Shown here: piece after piece, positions 25,651 through 34,484 of the stretch
Layout: each line of letters opens with the position of its first letter
How positions within the stretch are numbered: position 1 is the first letter of the stretch
Translations under genes and position numbers: made by a program
The notes under the pieces: model-generated
Told to the model about the DNA's origin: nothing
The model's database searches: none
What the model saw: the letters and a program-made list of their open reading frames with translations, nothing else
Source: Streptomyces sp. NBC_00683
Lineage (GTDB): Bacteria; Actinomycetota; Actinomycetes; Streptomycetales; Streptomycetaceae
Assembly (NCBI RefSeq): GCF_036226745.1
Contig: NZ_CP109013.1
Span: 4,960,001 to 5,024,000 of the forward strand
DNA: 64,000 bases
Direction of reading: 5' to 3'

Positions 25651-26891
25651 CGTTCCGCCAGTTCCTTCTCAAGTTGCATACGCGATGCAATTTGGCATGT
25701 ACGTATTGCTACGTATACGAGGCCGCTGACCAGAGCTGGCGGACGAAGGTGCGGCGGATGGAACACTCCACGGTGCGGCAGGTGGCCGCCCGGATCGCCG
25801 ACTACCGGAGGCCGCCGGGGGGCGGGACCGGGGCGGAACGGTCCGACGGGCCGATCTCGGTGATTCTTCACGGCGGTGAGCCCCTGCTCGTCGGGCATCG
25901 GCATCTCGACGGGACCCTGAGGATTCTGCGCGACGCGCTGGACGGCACCGGCGAGGTCGCCTGGGGGATGCAGACCAACGGGGTGCTGCTGGGCCAGGAT
26001 CCGGAGCTGCTGCGGGTGCTGCGCCGGTACGGCGTGCGCGTCGGGGTCAGCCTCGACGGGACTGCCGCGGGCCATGACCGGTACAGGAAGTTCGCCGACG
26101 GGCGAGGCAGTCACGGGGCCGTGGCCCGGGCGCTGCGCATCCTCGGGGACGGGGCCGACCGGGAGCTCTTCAGCGGAGTGCTGTGCACCATCGACCTGGA
26201 CGCCGACCCCGTGGAGACCTACGAGGCGCTGCTCGAATTCTCGCCGCCGCGGATGGATCTCCTGCTGCCGCACGGCACATGGGACGTCCCCCCGCCGGGC
26301 CTTGCGGCACGGCGCGTACCACCAGGAAGGCCGCCCGGTTCGCAGGACGGGCCGTGTGACGGGGCGCAGGACAGTCCGGGGGCGACCCCGTACGCCGACT
26401 GGCTGTGCGCCGTCTTCGACCGCTGGTACGGGGCGCCCCGGCGTGAGACCGGGATCCGGCTCTTCGAGGAGCTGATCATGCTGCTGCTGGGCGGCCGGGC
26501 GAGCAGCGAGATGGTGGGCAACGGCCCGCTGGACCTCGTCGTCGTGGAGACGGACGGCTCGCTGGAGCTGGCCGACAGCCTGAAGGTGTCGTACGACGGG
26601 GCGGCTGCCACCCCGCTGGACGTGTTCCGTGATGCTTTCACCGTGGCCGAGGCGCATCCGGCCTTCCGCAGTCCGGAGCTGTCGCCCGTCTGCGCTTCCT
26701 GCCCGCTGGTGGCGGTCTGCGGCGGAGGGCTGTACGCCCACCGGTACAGCCACGGGCCCGGTGATCCGTTCGCTCATCCCACGGTCTACTGCGCGGACAT
26801 GGCCGCCCTGATCGGGCACATCCGGCGCAGGCTGGAGCACGATCTGGCCAGGCTGAAGGAGCGCCGGCCGGCCGGTTCGGTGGCCCGGTGA
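25647..26891 (+). CDS. fxsB: FxsB radical SAM/SPASM peptide maturase
   Basis: A 414-aa enzyme. The radical SAM cluster motif CNLACTYC is at C14/C18/C21, followed by HGGEPLL (SAM binding GGE). The SPASM region near the C-terminus has CASCPLVAVC (C349, C352, C358) and a late Cys at 382. Members of the Fxs, Xye and Grr maturase systems form three-residue cyclophanes, joining an aromatic ring carbon to the beta-carbon two residues on. The first 25 codons are rich in non-preferred, AT-richer codons. ATGA overlap with fxsA and GTGA overlap with the next gene indicate one translational unit. It lacks the C-terminal hydroxylase-like extension of many Streptomyces FxsB homologues. Confidence 0.9.
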   Translation: MTFRQFLLKLHTRCNLACTYCYVYEAADQSWRTKVRRMEHSTVRQVAARIADYRRPPGGGTGAERSDGPISVILHGGEPLLVGHRHLDGTLRILRDALDGTGEVAWGMQTNGVLLGQDPELLRVLRRYGVRVGVSLDGTAAGHDRYRKFADGRGSHGAVARALRILGDGADRELFSGVLCTIDLDADPVETYEALLEFSPPRMDLLLPHGTWDVPPPGLAARRVPPGRPPGSQDGPCDGAQDSPGATPYADWLCAVFDRWYGAPRRETGIRLFEELIMLLLGGRASSEMVGNGPLDLVVVETDGSLELADSLKVSYDGAAATPLDVFRDAFTVAEAHPAFRSPELSPVCASCPLVAVCGGGLYAHRYSHGPGDPFAHPTVYCADMAALIGHIRRRLEHDLARLKERRPAGSVAR

Positions 26892-27961
26892 ACGGGCCGG
26901 GGGCCGCGCCTGCCCGGCATCTGATTCCGCGCGAGACCTTCCTGGCGCTGGCCCGGGGGCGGGGCGGCGCCTCCGCCGTGGCCGTTCTGCGGGCCGGACA
27001 GCTGAGCAAGCGCAGGCTGCTGCTGAGCGCGGTGCGCCGGGTCGCGGAGGAGCGTGCCCCGCGTGTGGTGCGGCAGATGCGGCTGGCGGAGACGTACGAC
27101 CGGATCGAGGAGTTGCGCCAGGAGTCCACGGAGCGGTGGGAGTCGGTGCTCCTCCATCCCTATCTGGACCTGTGGGCGGCCGGTGCGCTGCGCGCGCTGT
27201 ACACGGAGACGGGCGGCGGCGAGGTGGATCCCGTGCCTGGCGGGCTGGCCCGGCTGCTGGATCCGGGCGGCCCGGTCCTCCAGGTGGAGTCGCGGGGGCG
27301 CTGTCTCACCGTAAGGATCGATGACCGCGGCCCGTACCGAGAGGCGCACGGTGACCCGGTGCCGGGGCCCCTGGACGGCGCAACGGTGCGCCGCTGGGAG
27401 GGACTGCTGTCCGAGGCCTGGCAGTTGCTCGTCGAGCGGCATCCCTGGCACGCCGAGGCCGTCGGCGCCGGGGTGTCCACGCTGGTGCCGCTCCTGCCGA
27501 AGCCCGACGGCACAGCGGTGTCCTCGGTGGTGCGCCGCGGATACGGCGCGGTCGGCGTGTCCCTGCCCGCCGACGCCGAGCGGCTGGCGCTGGCGCTGGT
27601 CCACGAGTTCCTGCACATCCAGCTGGGCGCGCTGCTCGATCTCGTACCGCTGCACGGGCCGGACTCGGGGGCGCGCTATCACGCGCCGTGGCGCACGGAT
27701 CCGCGCCCTGCGGGCGCCCTGCTTCAGGGAACGTACGCGCATCTGGGGGTCTCGGACTTCTGGCGGGTGGAACGGGGCAGGGAGCACTGGCCCGGGCCGC
27801 TGACCCGGAGTTACGCCGGCGGCCAGTACAGCCACTGGCGTGAGCGGACCGCCGATGCCGCGCGGACTCTGCTGGGCAGCGGTGAACTCAACTACGAAGG
27901 AGAGCAGTTCGTCGAGGAACTGAGCCGTACCATCGGCGACTGGGACAGGGATACGGGCTGA
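26888..27961 (+). CDS. Stand-alone HExxH-motif peptide beta-hydroxylase homologue
   Basis: A 357-aa protein. The motif HEFLH (H239, E240, H243) is followed by a conserved block with H285 (TYAHLGVSDFW), the likely third metal ligand. This domain is known as the HExxH domain of RiPP loci, recently described as alpha-ketoglutarate-dependent peptide beta-hydroxylases. In many Streptomyces Fxs loci the domain is fused to FxsB in an inactivated form. Here it is separate and its motif looks intact, so an active hydroxylation step is plausible (inference). It starts at GTG overlapping the fxsB stop. Confidence 0.82.
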   Translation: MNGPGAAPARHLIPRETFLALARGRGGASAVAVLRAGQLSKRRLLLSAVRRVAEERAPRVVRQMRLAETYDRIEELRQESTERWESVLLHPYLDLWAAGALRALYTETGGGEVDPVPGGLARLLDPGGPVLQVESRGRCLTVRIDDRGPYREAHGDPVPGPLDGATVRRWEGLLSEAWQLLVERHPWHAEAVGAGVSTLVPLLPKPDGTAVSSVVRRGYGAVGVSLPADAERLALALVHEFLHIQLGALLDLVPLHGPDSGARYHAPWRTDPRPAGALLQGTYAHLGVSDFWRVERGREHWPGPLTRSYAGGQYSHWRERTADAARTLLGSGELNYEGEQFVEELSRTIGDWDRDTG

Positions 27962-28133
27962 ACGGCGTCCTGCCGACTCCGTAACGGCACTGCGTACCGT
28001 CGAGTTCTGGCCATAACGTGACCGTGGGCACAGTCTGCGTGGCCGCGGGCAATAACTGGCCGTTTCCGAGGGTATTCAGTTGGTGCCGGGGCACTGTGGG
28101 CCTGCGTTCAGCAGATCGAGTCGTGGGGGCGCG

Positions 28134-29498
28134 GTGGGGCCGTACTTCTTTCTGAGCTATGCCAGGACCGATGACCAGGACGCTTATGTGCGCCGGTTCT
28201 ACGACGACTTATGTGCGCAGATCATGGAACTGGCCGGTAGCGCGGTCCGGTTGCCGGTCGGATTCCGGGACAACAGCTCCATCCGTATCGGTGAGCACTG
28301 GAGCGAGCGCCTGGAAAGCGTGCTCGGCATCTGTCATTCGATGGTGGCGCTCTACTCGCCCGACTATTTCCGCAGCGAGTGGTGTTCGCGTGAGGCCGGA
28401 GTGATGATGCGGCGCGCGAACCAGTACTTCGCGCGGACCCAGAAGGGCTCGTCGGCGCTGATCCCCGTGCTGTGGCGCCCCGTCGACATTCCGTCCGAGG
28501 TCGCGCACATCCAGTACGTCACCGACGGCTTCGGATCCTGGTACGCCGATGCCGGGCTGCAGCGGCTGCTCCAGAAGGACCCTGCGGGCGAGGACTACCG
28601 CAACGCCGTACGGCTCGTCGCGCAGCGCGTCCTGTACGTCGCCGAGCGCGAGAAGCTGCCCGTGGCCAACGGCATCCGGCTGGCACAGGAACCCCTGTCG
28701 TTCCCGCCGCGCACCGCACCCACCAGGCCGGGCAGCACCGTCCAGTTCTTCGTGGCCGCCGGCACCGCGGACACGCTGCCCGAAGAGCGCAGGAGCGCCC
28801 CGTACTACGGCCGTGCGGGGCTCGACTGGAATCCGTACCACCCGCAGGAGGAGTACCCGATCTACCAGGTGGCTCAGCGCCTGGTGACGGCACAGGGGTA
28901 CGGCACCGCCTACCGGGAGGTGCGCAGTGGGCTCACCCGGCAGCTCAATCAGGCATGGCGCGACGACCAGGTGTCGATCCTGCTGGTGGACGCGTGGAGC
29001 GCGCCGGTGTCGCCGTACCGTGAGCAGTTGGAGCAGTTCGACCGGACGGAGCATCCCGCGACCGGCGTTCTCGTTCCCTGCCATCCCCGGGAGGACGGGG
29101 AGCGGGGGGAACTCTGGCGCGGGGTGACCGAGGTCTTCGAGCGGAAGTCGTCGCGCGGCACACAGGACAGGCAGTTCCAGGTCCGGGTCAGTGCCACGGA
29201 CTTCAAGCAGGCCCTGGGGCGGATGGTGTCCTCCGCGCAGAACAACCTGATACGCAAGCGCCATGCCCCTGTGGCCCCGGGTGCGGGCGAGCAGGGGACG
29301 GTGTCGGCGCGCCCGATCCTGCGGGGGCCGACCAGCGGAACCGGCAGCGGGCCGGGCAGCGCTCCGCCACGGATTCCAGGGCCGGCCGGTGGAACACCGC
29401 AGGCCGGCCCTCCCGCTGACCGGCCGGTGAACCGGCCTCGCAGGCCCGGCGGGCACGGGCCGCTCGACTCTCGTGGTGACGGAGGCGCAGGGCGATGA
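28134..29498 (+). CDS. fxsC: FxsC: TIR-domain protein of the FxSxx-COOH system
   Basis: About 454 aa. The N-terminus is a TIR-like domain (PYFFLSYARTDDQD...GFRDNSSIRIGEHWSERL...MVALYSPDYFRSEWC). The middle holds the FxsC domain (VQFFVAAGTADTLPEE...YYGRAGLDWNPYHP), with a Pro/Gly-rich tail. A TTA leucine codon is at 28209-28211 (codon 26), implying dependence on the bldA tRNA. The start is uncertain: GTG 28134 fits the domain edge, but TTG 28080 or GTG 28083 have a better GAGGG site upstream. The 3' end overlaps fxsT by 4 bp (ATGA). Confidence 0.87.
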   Translation: MGPYFFLSYARTDDQDAYVRRFYDDLCAQIMELAGSAVRLPVGFRDNSSIRIGEHWSERLESVLGICHSMVALYSPDYFRSEWCSREAGVMMRRANQYFARTQKGSSALIPVLWRPVDIPSEVAHIQYVTDGFGSWYADAGLQRLLQKDPAGEDYRNAVRLVAQRVLYVAEREKLPVANGIRLAQEPLSFPPRTAPTRPGSTVQFFVAAGTADTLPEERRSAPYYGRAGLDWNPYHPQEEYPIYQVAQRLVTAQGYGTAYREVRSGLTRQLNQAWRDDQVSILLVDAWSAPVSPYREQLEQFDRTEHPATGVLVPCHPREDGERGELWRGVTEVFERKSSRGTQDRQFQVRVSATDFKQALGRMVSSAQNNLIRKRHAPVAPGAGEQGTVSARPILRGPTSGTGSGPGSAPPRIPGPAGGTPQAGPPADRPVNRPRRPGGHGPLDSRGDGGAGR

Positions 29499-32400
29499 CC
29501 AGGGACGGTTGGGACGGTTCGGCGAGCGGGGACGCTTCGGGCGGCTGGGACGACGGAGACACCTTCGGGGGTGCGGAAGGCCTGCGGCTGGTGGACACCC
29601 CTGCGGGATCCGGGGAGTTCGGGGCTGTTTCCGGGGCTGTTGGTGCAGGGTTCGGAGCGGGCGGCGCCCAGGTGCCGGGTGCGAGGTCCCCGGCGGAAGG
29701 CGGCGCGGTGCCGGGCGAGAGGCCGGGTGAGAGGCCGGGAGCAGCCGGCACCGGTGGGAAGCGCACCGGGGAACCCGGCACCGTCGTGACGTTCTACTCG
29801 TTCAAGGGCGGCGTCGGCCGCACCATGGCTCTCGTCAACACCGCCTGGATCCTTGCCAGTAACGGCCTGCGGGTTCTGATCATCGACTGGGACCTGGAGG
29901 CGCCGGGGCTCCACCGCTACTTCCATCCACTGCTGGTCGACCCCGAACTCGGCTCCACCAAGGGCGTCATCGACCTCATCCGCGACTACTCCATGCGAGC
30001 CTCCGGGCCCGGTCCCGAGCCCCTGCCCGGAGGGCGGGTCGACTGGGACCGCTGGTTCCGTGACCACTCCGATGTCGACGACTGCATCGTCGGGGTGCGC
30101 ATGGACTTCGCCGACGACGGGCGGCTCGACTTCCTGCCCGCAGGTCTCCAGAACGACGGATACTCCGCGGCCGTCTCCACCTTCGACTGGGACCACTTCT
30201 ACACGCAGCTGCGGGGCGCCGAGTTCCTCACTGCCCTGCGCGACGAGCTGAGCGAACGCTACGACTACGTCCTGATCGACAGCCGTACGGGACTGTCCGA
30301 CACGGCCGGCATCTGCACGATCCTGCTGCCCGACGTCGTCGTCGACTCCTTCACCCTGAGCGCCCAGTCGATCCAGGGTGCCGCAGCCGTCGCCGAGTCC
30401 GTGCGGGCCCAGGCCACGATGCGGCCCATCCGGATCCTGCCCGCCCCGATGCGCGTCGAGTACGCCGAACAGAACAAGCTCGAGGCCGGCCGGGACCTGG
30501 CCCGCAGCAGGTTCCAGTCGTTCCTCGGCTCCATGACCCGCGAGGAACGCGACCTGTACTGGGGCGATGTGGAGATCCCCTACCGGCCCTTCTTCGCGTA
30601 CGAGGAGATCCCCGCCCCCGTAGGCGACCGGCCCCACCAGGGCAACAGCCTGCTGGCCGCGTCCGAGAGGCTCACCGGCCGGATCACCGACGGGCGGGTC
30701 ACGAAGCAGCGCCCGATGCCGGAGACGATGCGGCGGGCGCTGCTCGCCTCGTACGAGCGGACCAAGGCGCCCATCCCCTCCGACATCTTCCTCAGCTACG
30801 CGCCCGCGGACCGCATGTGGGCGGAGTGGATCGGCGCCCGGCTCACCGCGACCGGCTACCAGGTGGCCCTCAGCGGCTCGGCCGAGCACGCGGGCGCCGA
30901 CACCATGACCGACGTACGTCTGGCCCTGGCCGGATCCGGCCGGATCGTGGTGCTCCTCTCGCCGGACTTCGTCCGGCTGCCGCACGCCCACGAGCTGTGG
31001 AAGTCGGTGTCCTCCCGGGACCCGGAGGCCTCGCAGCGGATGCTGATCCCCATCCGGGTCCACGACGCCCCGCTGCCCGCCCCCTTCGCGGGCCTGGTGG
31101 CCGTGGACCTTGTCGAGCGGGACCAGGAAGAGGCGGAGCAGGCGCTGCTGGCGGCCGTGGGCAGGCCGGACAACGCCGTGGCGGGCACCCTCAGGACCCC
31201 CGGCAGGGCGGCCACCGAGGAGGAGAGCGGACCGCGCTATCCCGGAGTCGTTCCCCGGGTCTGGCACGTGCCTTCGCGCAACCCTTCCTTCACCGGTCGT
31301 GCCGGCACGCTGGAGCAGATGCGCAACGGCTTCGCCGCGAGCGGGCTGCAAGGCGGGCCGCCGCAGGCCGTGTTCGGGCTCGGCGGGGTGGGCAAGACGC
31401 AGGTCGCCATCGAGTACGCGCACAGGTTCGCCGCCGATTACGACGCCGTGTGGTGGATAGCGGCCGGTCAGCCCGGCCTCGTGCGCCAGGAACTGGCCGC
31501 GCTGGCAGCCGAGTTGGGTCTGCCGGCCCGTGACGACGTGGCGACGACGGCGGCCGCCGTGCTGGAGGCGTTACGGCAGGGGCGGCCCTACCGGCGCTGG
31601 CTCCTGGTCTACGACAACGCCGAACGGCCCGAGGAGCTGGCCCCGTTGATCCCGGCAGGGCCCGGCCACGTCCTGGTGACGTCGCGCAACCGGGCCTGGG
31701 TGGCACTCGCGGTCCAGGTGGAGGTCCATGTCTTCACCCGGGACGAGTCCGTGCGACTGCTCCGGCGGCAGAACCCGAACCTGACGGACACCGAGGCCGG
31801 TCAGGTCGCCGAGGCGCTCGGCGACCTCCCGCTCGCCGTCGGGCAGGCGGCGGCCTGGCTGGAGCAGTCGGCCATGCCCGTGGAGACGTATCTGCGGCTG
31901 CTGGAGACCCAGTTGACGCAGATGCTGGAGCAGGAGCCGCCCACGAGCTATCCGCGCTCGGCGGCAGCCACCTGGCTGCTGTCGCTTCGCGCGATGCGGG
32001 AGGCGACGCCCGCCGCCGCGCTGCTTCTGGAGATCTGCGCGTTCTTCGGCCCGGACCCGATCCCGATGTGGACGCTGTACGGCAGCCGTACGGCGGAGCT
32101 GCTGGAGCAGTACGACGACCGCCTGGACGATCCGATGCGGATGGGCAGGCTGTTCACCGACATCAACCGCTACGGCCTCGCCCGCACCGACCAGGGCGAC
32201 CGGACCATCAGCGTGCACCGGCTGGTGCAGGAGGTGCTGCGCTCCCAGGTGCCGCGCGAACGGTGGGCCGAGATGCGCGCCCATGTGCACGCGATTCTCG
32301 CCGAGGCCAATCCCGGGTACGCCGAGGACCCCGCCTCCTGGGGGCGGCACGCGGCACTGCTCCCGCACATGGCCCCGTCGCGGGCCTTCAGCAGCAGGTC

Positions 32401-33727
32401 CGCGCGGGTACGCCGCTGGGTGGTCGACGCGGTCCGCTACCTGTGGCGGCGCTCCGATCACAGTGCGGCCCTGGAAACGGCCGAACGGGCCCTGGGCCTC
32501 TGGGTTCCCGTATTCGGGGACGGCGACTCCCTGGTGATCCTCATGCGGTGCCAGCAGGCCAATGCGCTGAGGTCCGCCGGAAAGCTCGCGGAGGCGCACG
32601 CGCTGGGCCTGGAGGTGTGGGAGCAGGCCCGTGAGTCGCTGGGCGAGGACGACGAGTACACCCTGATCGCCGCCGGGAACCTCGGCGCCGACCTGCGCAG
32701 CACCGGCGCCTACACGAAGGCGCGGGACATCGACCGGGAGACCTACCGGGTCAGCCAGCGGGTGCACGGCCTGCGGACCCCGCGCACACTCAGCGCCGCG
32801 AACAACCTCGCGGTCTCCCTCTTCCTGTCCGGCGACCGGCAGGGTGCCCGCGAGCTCGACCGGTACGTGTACGAGACCCGGCGCGAAGTGCTTGGCGCCA
32901 CCCATCCGTACACGCTCACCTCCGCCAGCAACTACGCACGGGACCTGCGGGAGACGGGGGCGCCGGAACAGGCGCTGAAACTGCTCCAGGAGACCGTGGC
33001 GGCCTTCCGGGAGCGGACCGGCGACAAGCATCCGGAGACGCTGAGCGCGGCCCGCAACCTCGCGGCGGTGCTGCGCCGCACCGGTCAGTACGAGGCGGCC
33101 AGGGCGCTCAGTGCCGACATCTACGACACGTACATGAGCGTGCTCGGCCCCGACCATCCGGACACCCTCTCCGCGGCCACCAACCTGGCCTGTGCGCTGG
33201 TGGCCACGGGGGACGCGCAGGGGGCGCGGGCGCTCGCGCAGGACGCCCTCGACCGGCACCGCACCCAGCTGGGGGAGCGGCATCCGTTCGCACTGGCCTG
33301 CGCGAACAACCTGGCCGTGTACCTGCGGCTGACCGGGGCGCGCGATGCGGCGCTGGCCATGTCGCGCAGAACCCTCCAGCAGTACCGGGAGGTTCTCGGC
33401 GCCGCCAATCCCTACACGCTGACCAGCATGATGAACCACGCCACCGACCTGGTCACCAACAACAGGACGGCAGAGGCGGTGGCGCTGGAGCGTGAGGCGT
33501 ACGCCGACTTCGTCCGCGTCCTGACAGCCGATCACTACGACGCGATCGGCTGTGCGTCGAACCTGGCGCTGGACCTGCGGGCGACCGGGGCGACGGACGA
33601 GGCGGCGGCCCTGCACCAGGACGCCCTGGAGCGGGCCGCGGCGACGATGGGTGCGGAACATCCGACCACGCTGGCGGTGCAGGCGTGGGGGAGACTCGAC
33701 TCGGACATCGAGCCGCCCGCTCCCTGA
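29495..33727 (+). CDS. fxsT: FxsT-like protein: ParA-type NTPase, TIR, NB-ARC and TPR domains
   Basis: A 1410-aa protein and the largest of the locus. After a Gly-rich lead of about 95 residues comes a SIMIBI/ParA-like NTPase (FYSFKGGVGRTMALVNTA, P-loop 104-110, then IIDWDLEAPG). A TIR domain follows at about 428-560 (DIFLSYAPADRMWAEWI). NB-ARC starts near 620 with P-loop GLGGVGKT (628-635), then LLVYDNAE and VLVTSRN. Residues about 990-1400 are kinesin-light-chain-type TPRs. The combination of NTP switch, TIR and TPR sensor is typical of conflict/defence signalling ATPases. A TTA codon lies at 31571-31573 (codon 693). The role within the RiPP locus is unknown. Confidence 0.9.
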   Translation: MTRDGWDGSASGDASGGWDDGDTFGGAEGLRLVDTPAGSGEFGAVSGAVGAGFGAGGAQVPGARSPAEGGAVPGERPGERPGAAGTGGKRTGEPGTVVTFYSFKGGVGRTMALVNTAWILASNGLRVLIIDWDLEAPGLHRYFHPLLVDPELGSTKGVIDLIRDYSMRASGPGPEPLPGGRVDWDRWFRDHSDVDDCIVGVRMDFADDGRLDFLPAGLQNDGYSAAVSTFDWDHFYTQLRGAEFLTALRDELSERYDYVLIDSRTGLSDTAGICTILLPDVVVDSFTLSAQSIQGAAAVAESVRAQATMRPIRILPAPMRVEYAEQNKLEAGRDLARSRFQSFLGSMTREERDLYWGDVEIPYRPFFAYEEIPAPVGDRPHQGNSLLAASERLTGRITDGRVTKQRPMPETMRRALLASYERTKAPIPSDIFLSYAPADRMWAEWIGARLTATGYQVALSGSAEHAGADTMTDVRLALAGSGRIVVLLSPDFVRLPHAHELWKSVSSRDPEASQRMLIPIRVHDAPLPAPFAGLVAVDLVERDQEEAEQALLAAVGRPDNAVAGTLRTPGRAATEEESGPRYPGVVPRVWHVPSRNPSFTGRAGTLEQMRNGFAASGLQGGPPQAVFGLGGVGKTQVAIEYAHRFAADYDAVWWIAAGQPGLVRQELAALAAELGLPARDDVATTAAAVLEALRQGRPYRRWLLVYDNAERPEELAPLIPAGPGHVLVTSRNRAWVALAVQVEVHVFTRDESVRLLRRQNPNLTDTEAGQVAEALGDLPLAVGQAAAWLEQSAMPVETYLRLLETQLTQMLEQEPPTSYPRSAAATWLLSLRAMREATPAAALLLEICAFFGPDPIPMWTLYGSRTAELLEQYDDRLDDPMRMGRLFTDINRYGLARTDQGDRTISVHRLVQEVLRSQVPRERWAEMRAHVHAILAEANPGYAEDPASWGRHAALLPHMAPSRAFSSRSARVRRWVVDAVRYLWRRSDHSAALETAERALGLWVPVFGDGDSLVILMRCQQANALRSAGKLAEAHALGLEVWEQARESLGEDDEYTLIAAGNLGADLRSTGAYTKARDIDRETYRVSQRVHGLRTPRTLSAANNLAVSLFLSGDRQGARELDRYVYETRREVLGATHPYTLTSASNYARDLRETGAPEQALKLLQETVAAFRERTGDKHPETLSAARNLAAVLRRTGQYEAARALSADIYDTYMSVLGPDHPDTLSAATNLACALVATGDAQGARALAQDALDRHRTQLGERHPFALACANNLAVYLRLTGARDAALAMSRRTLQQYREVLGAANPYTLTSMMNHATDLVTNNRTAEAVALEREAYADFVRVLTADHYDAIGCASNLALDLRATGATDEAAALHQDALERAAATMGAEHPTTLAVQAWGRLDSDIEPPAP

Positions 33728-33796
33728 CCTGGTCCGCTCCTGACCCCACCCGGTCCCGGACACTCCTGGTCCCGGACGCCTCGACCCGATGTCACG

Positions 33797-33812
33797 TGTG
33801 ACGCGCATCACA
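33797..33812. promoter_or_regulatory. Crp-like binding site upstream of the ECF sigma gene
   Basis: TGTGACGCGCATCACA fits TGTGA-N6-TCACA. It ends 45 bp before the likely sigma start codon. Confidence 0.55.
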
Positions 33813-33857
33813 GGAACCGCGAGGCGTGGGCGGACAAGTCAGGAGGTGAACTACTCG

Positions 33858-34484
33858 ATGCATGCCCGCATCCGCGCGGGGGACCCGGAGGCGTTCCGCG
33901 AGCTGTTCCGCGACCATGCCCAGCTCGTCTACCGGCACGCGGTGCGGACCACGGGGGACTGGGACGCGGCCGAGGACATCGTGTCGCTGACCTTTCTGGA
34001 GGCATGGCGGCTGCGCGGGAAGCTGCGGGACGAAGGTGACAGTCCGCGGCCCTGGCTGATGGGGATCGCGGTCAACGTGCTGCGCAACACGGGGCGCGCC
34101 GCCCGGCGGCACGAGAGAGCGCTGGCCAGACTGCCCTTGCGGGACGTGTTGCCGGATTTCGCCGACGAGTTGGTCGGGCGGATCACGGACTCGGAGGAAC
34201 TGGCCGCGGCGAAGACCGCGTTGGGGCAGTTGCGCAGGAGCGAGCGCGAAGTCTTCGCACTGTGCGTGTGGTCCGGGCTCGGTTACGCGGAGGTCGCCGA
34301 GGCGCTCGGAGTGCCGGTGGGCACGGTGCGTTCCCGGCTGTCGCGGGCGAGAACCCGGCTGCGCAAACTCACGGACGGGGAGTTGCGCCGCCTGCGAAGA
34401 AAGAGGGAACCGGTCGGGACGGGCGGACAAGTACAGGGTGGCCGCGTCGATGCGGTCCGGTCGAACGAGGAGAGAAACCGATGA
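33858..34484 (+). CDS. ECF-type RNA polymerase sigma factor
   Basis: About 208 aa. Region 2 shows DPEAFRELFRDHAQLVYRHAVRTTGDWDAAEDIVSLTFLEAW, and region 4 shows LRRSEREVFALCVWSGLGYAEVAEALGVPVGTVRSRLSRARTRL; these recognise -10 and -35 elements. ATG 33858 is preferred, with AGGAGG at 33841-33846; an upstream ATG at 33789 has no ribosome-binding site and a Crp-like site overlaps it. The gene is coupled by ATGA overlap to the next gene, a common place for its regulator. It sits 60-130 bp after fxsT. Confidence 0.9.
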   Translation: MHARIRAGDPEAFRELFRDHAQLVYRHAVRTTGDWDAAEDIVSLTFLEAWRLRGKLRDEGDSPRPWLMGIAVNVLRNTGRAARRHERALARLPLRDVLPDFADELVGRITDSEELAAAKTALGQLRRSEREVFALCVWSGLGYAEVAEALGVPVGTVRSRLSRARTRLRKLTDGELRRLRRKREPVGTGGQVQGGRVDAVRSNEERNR

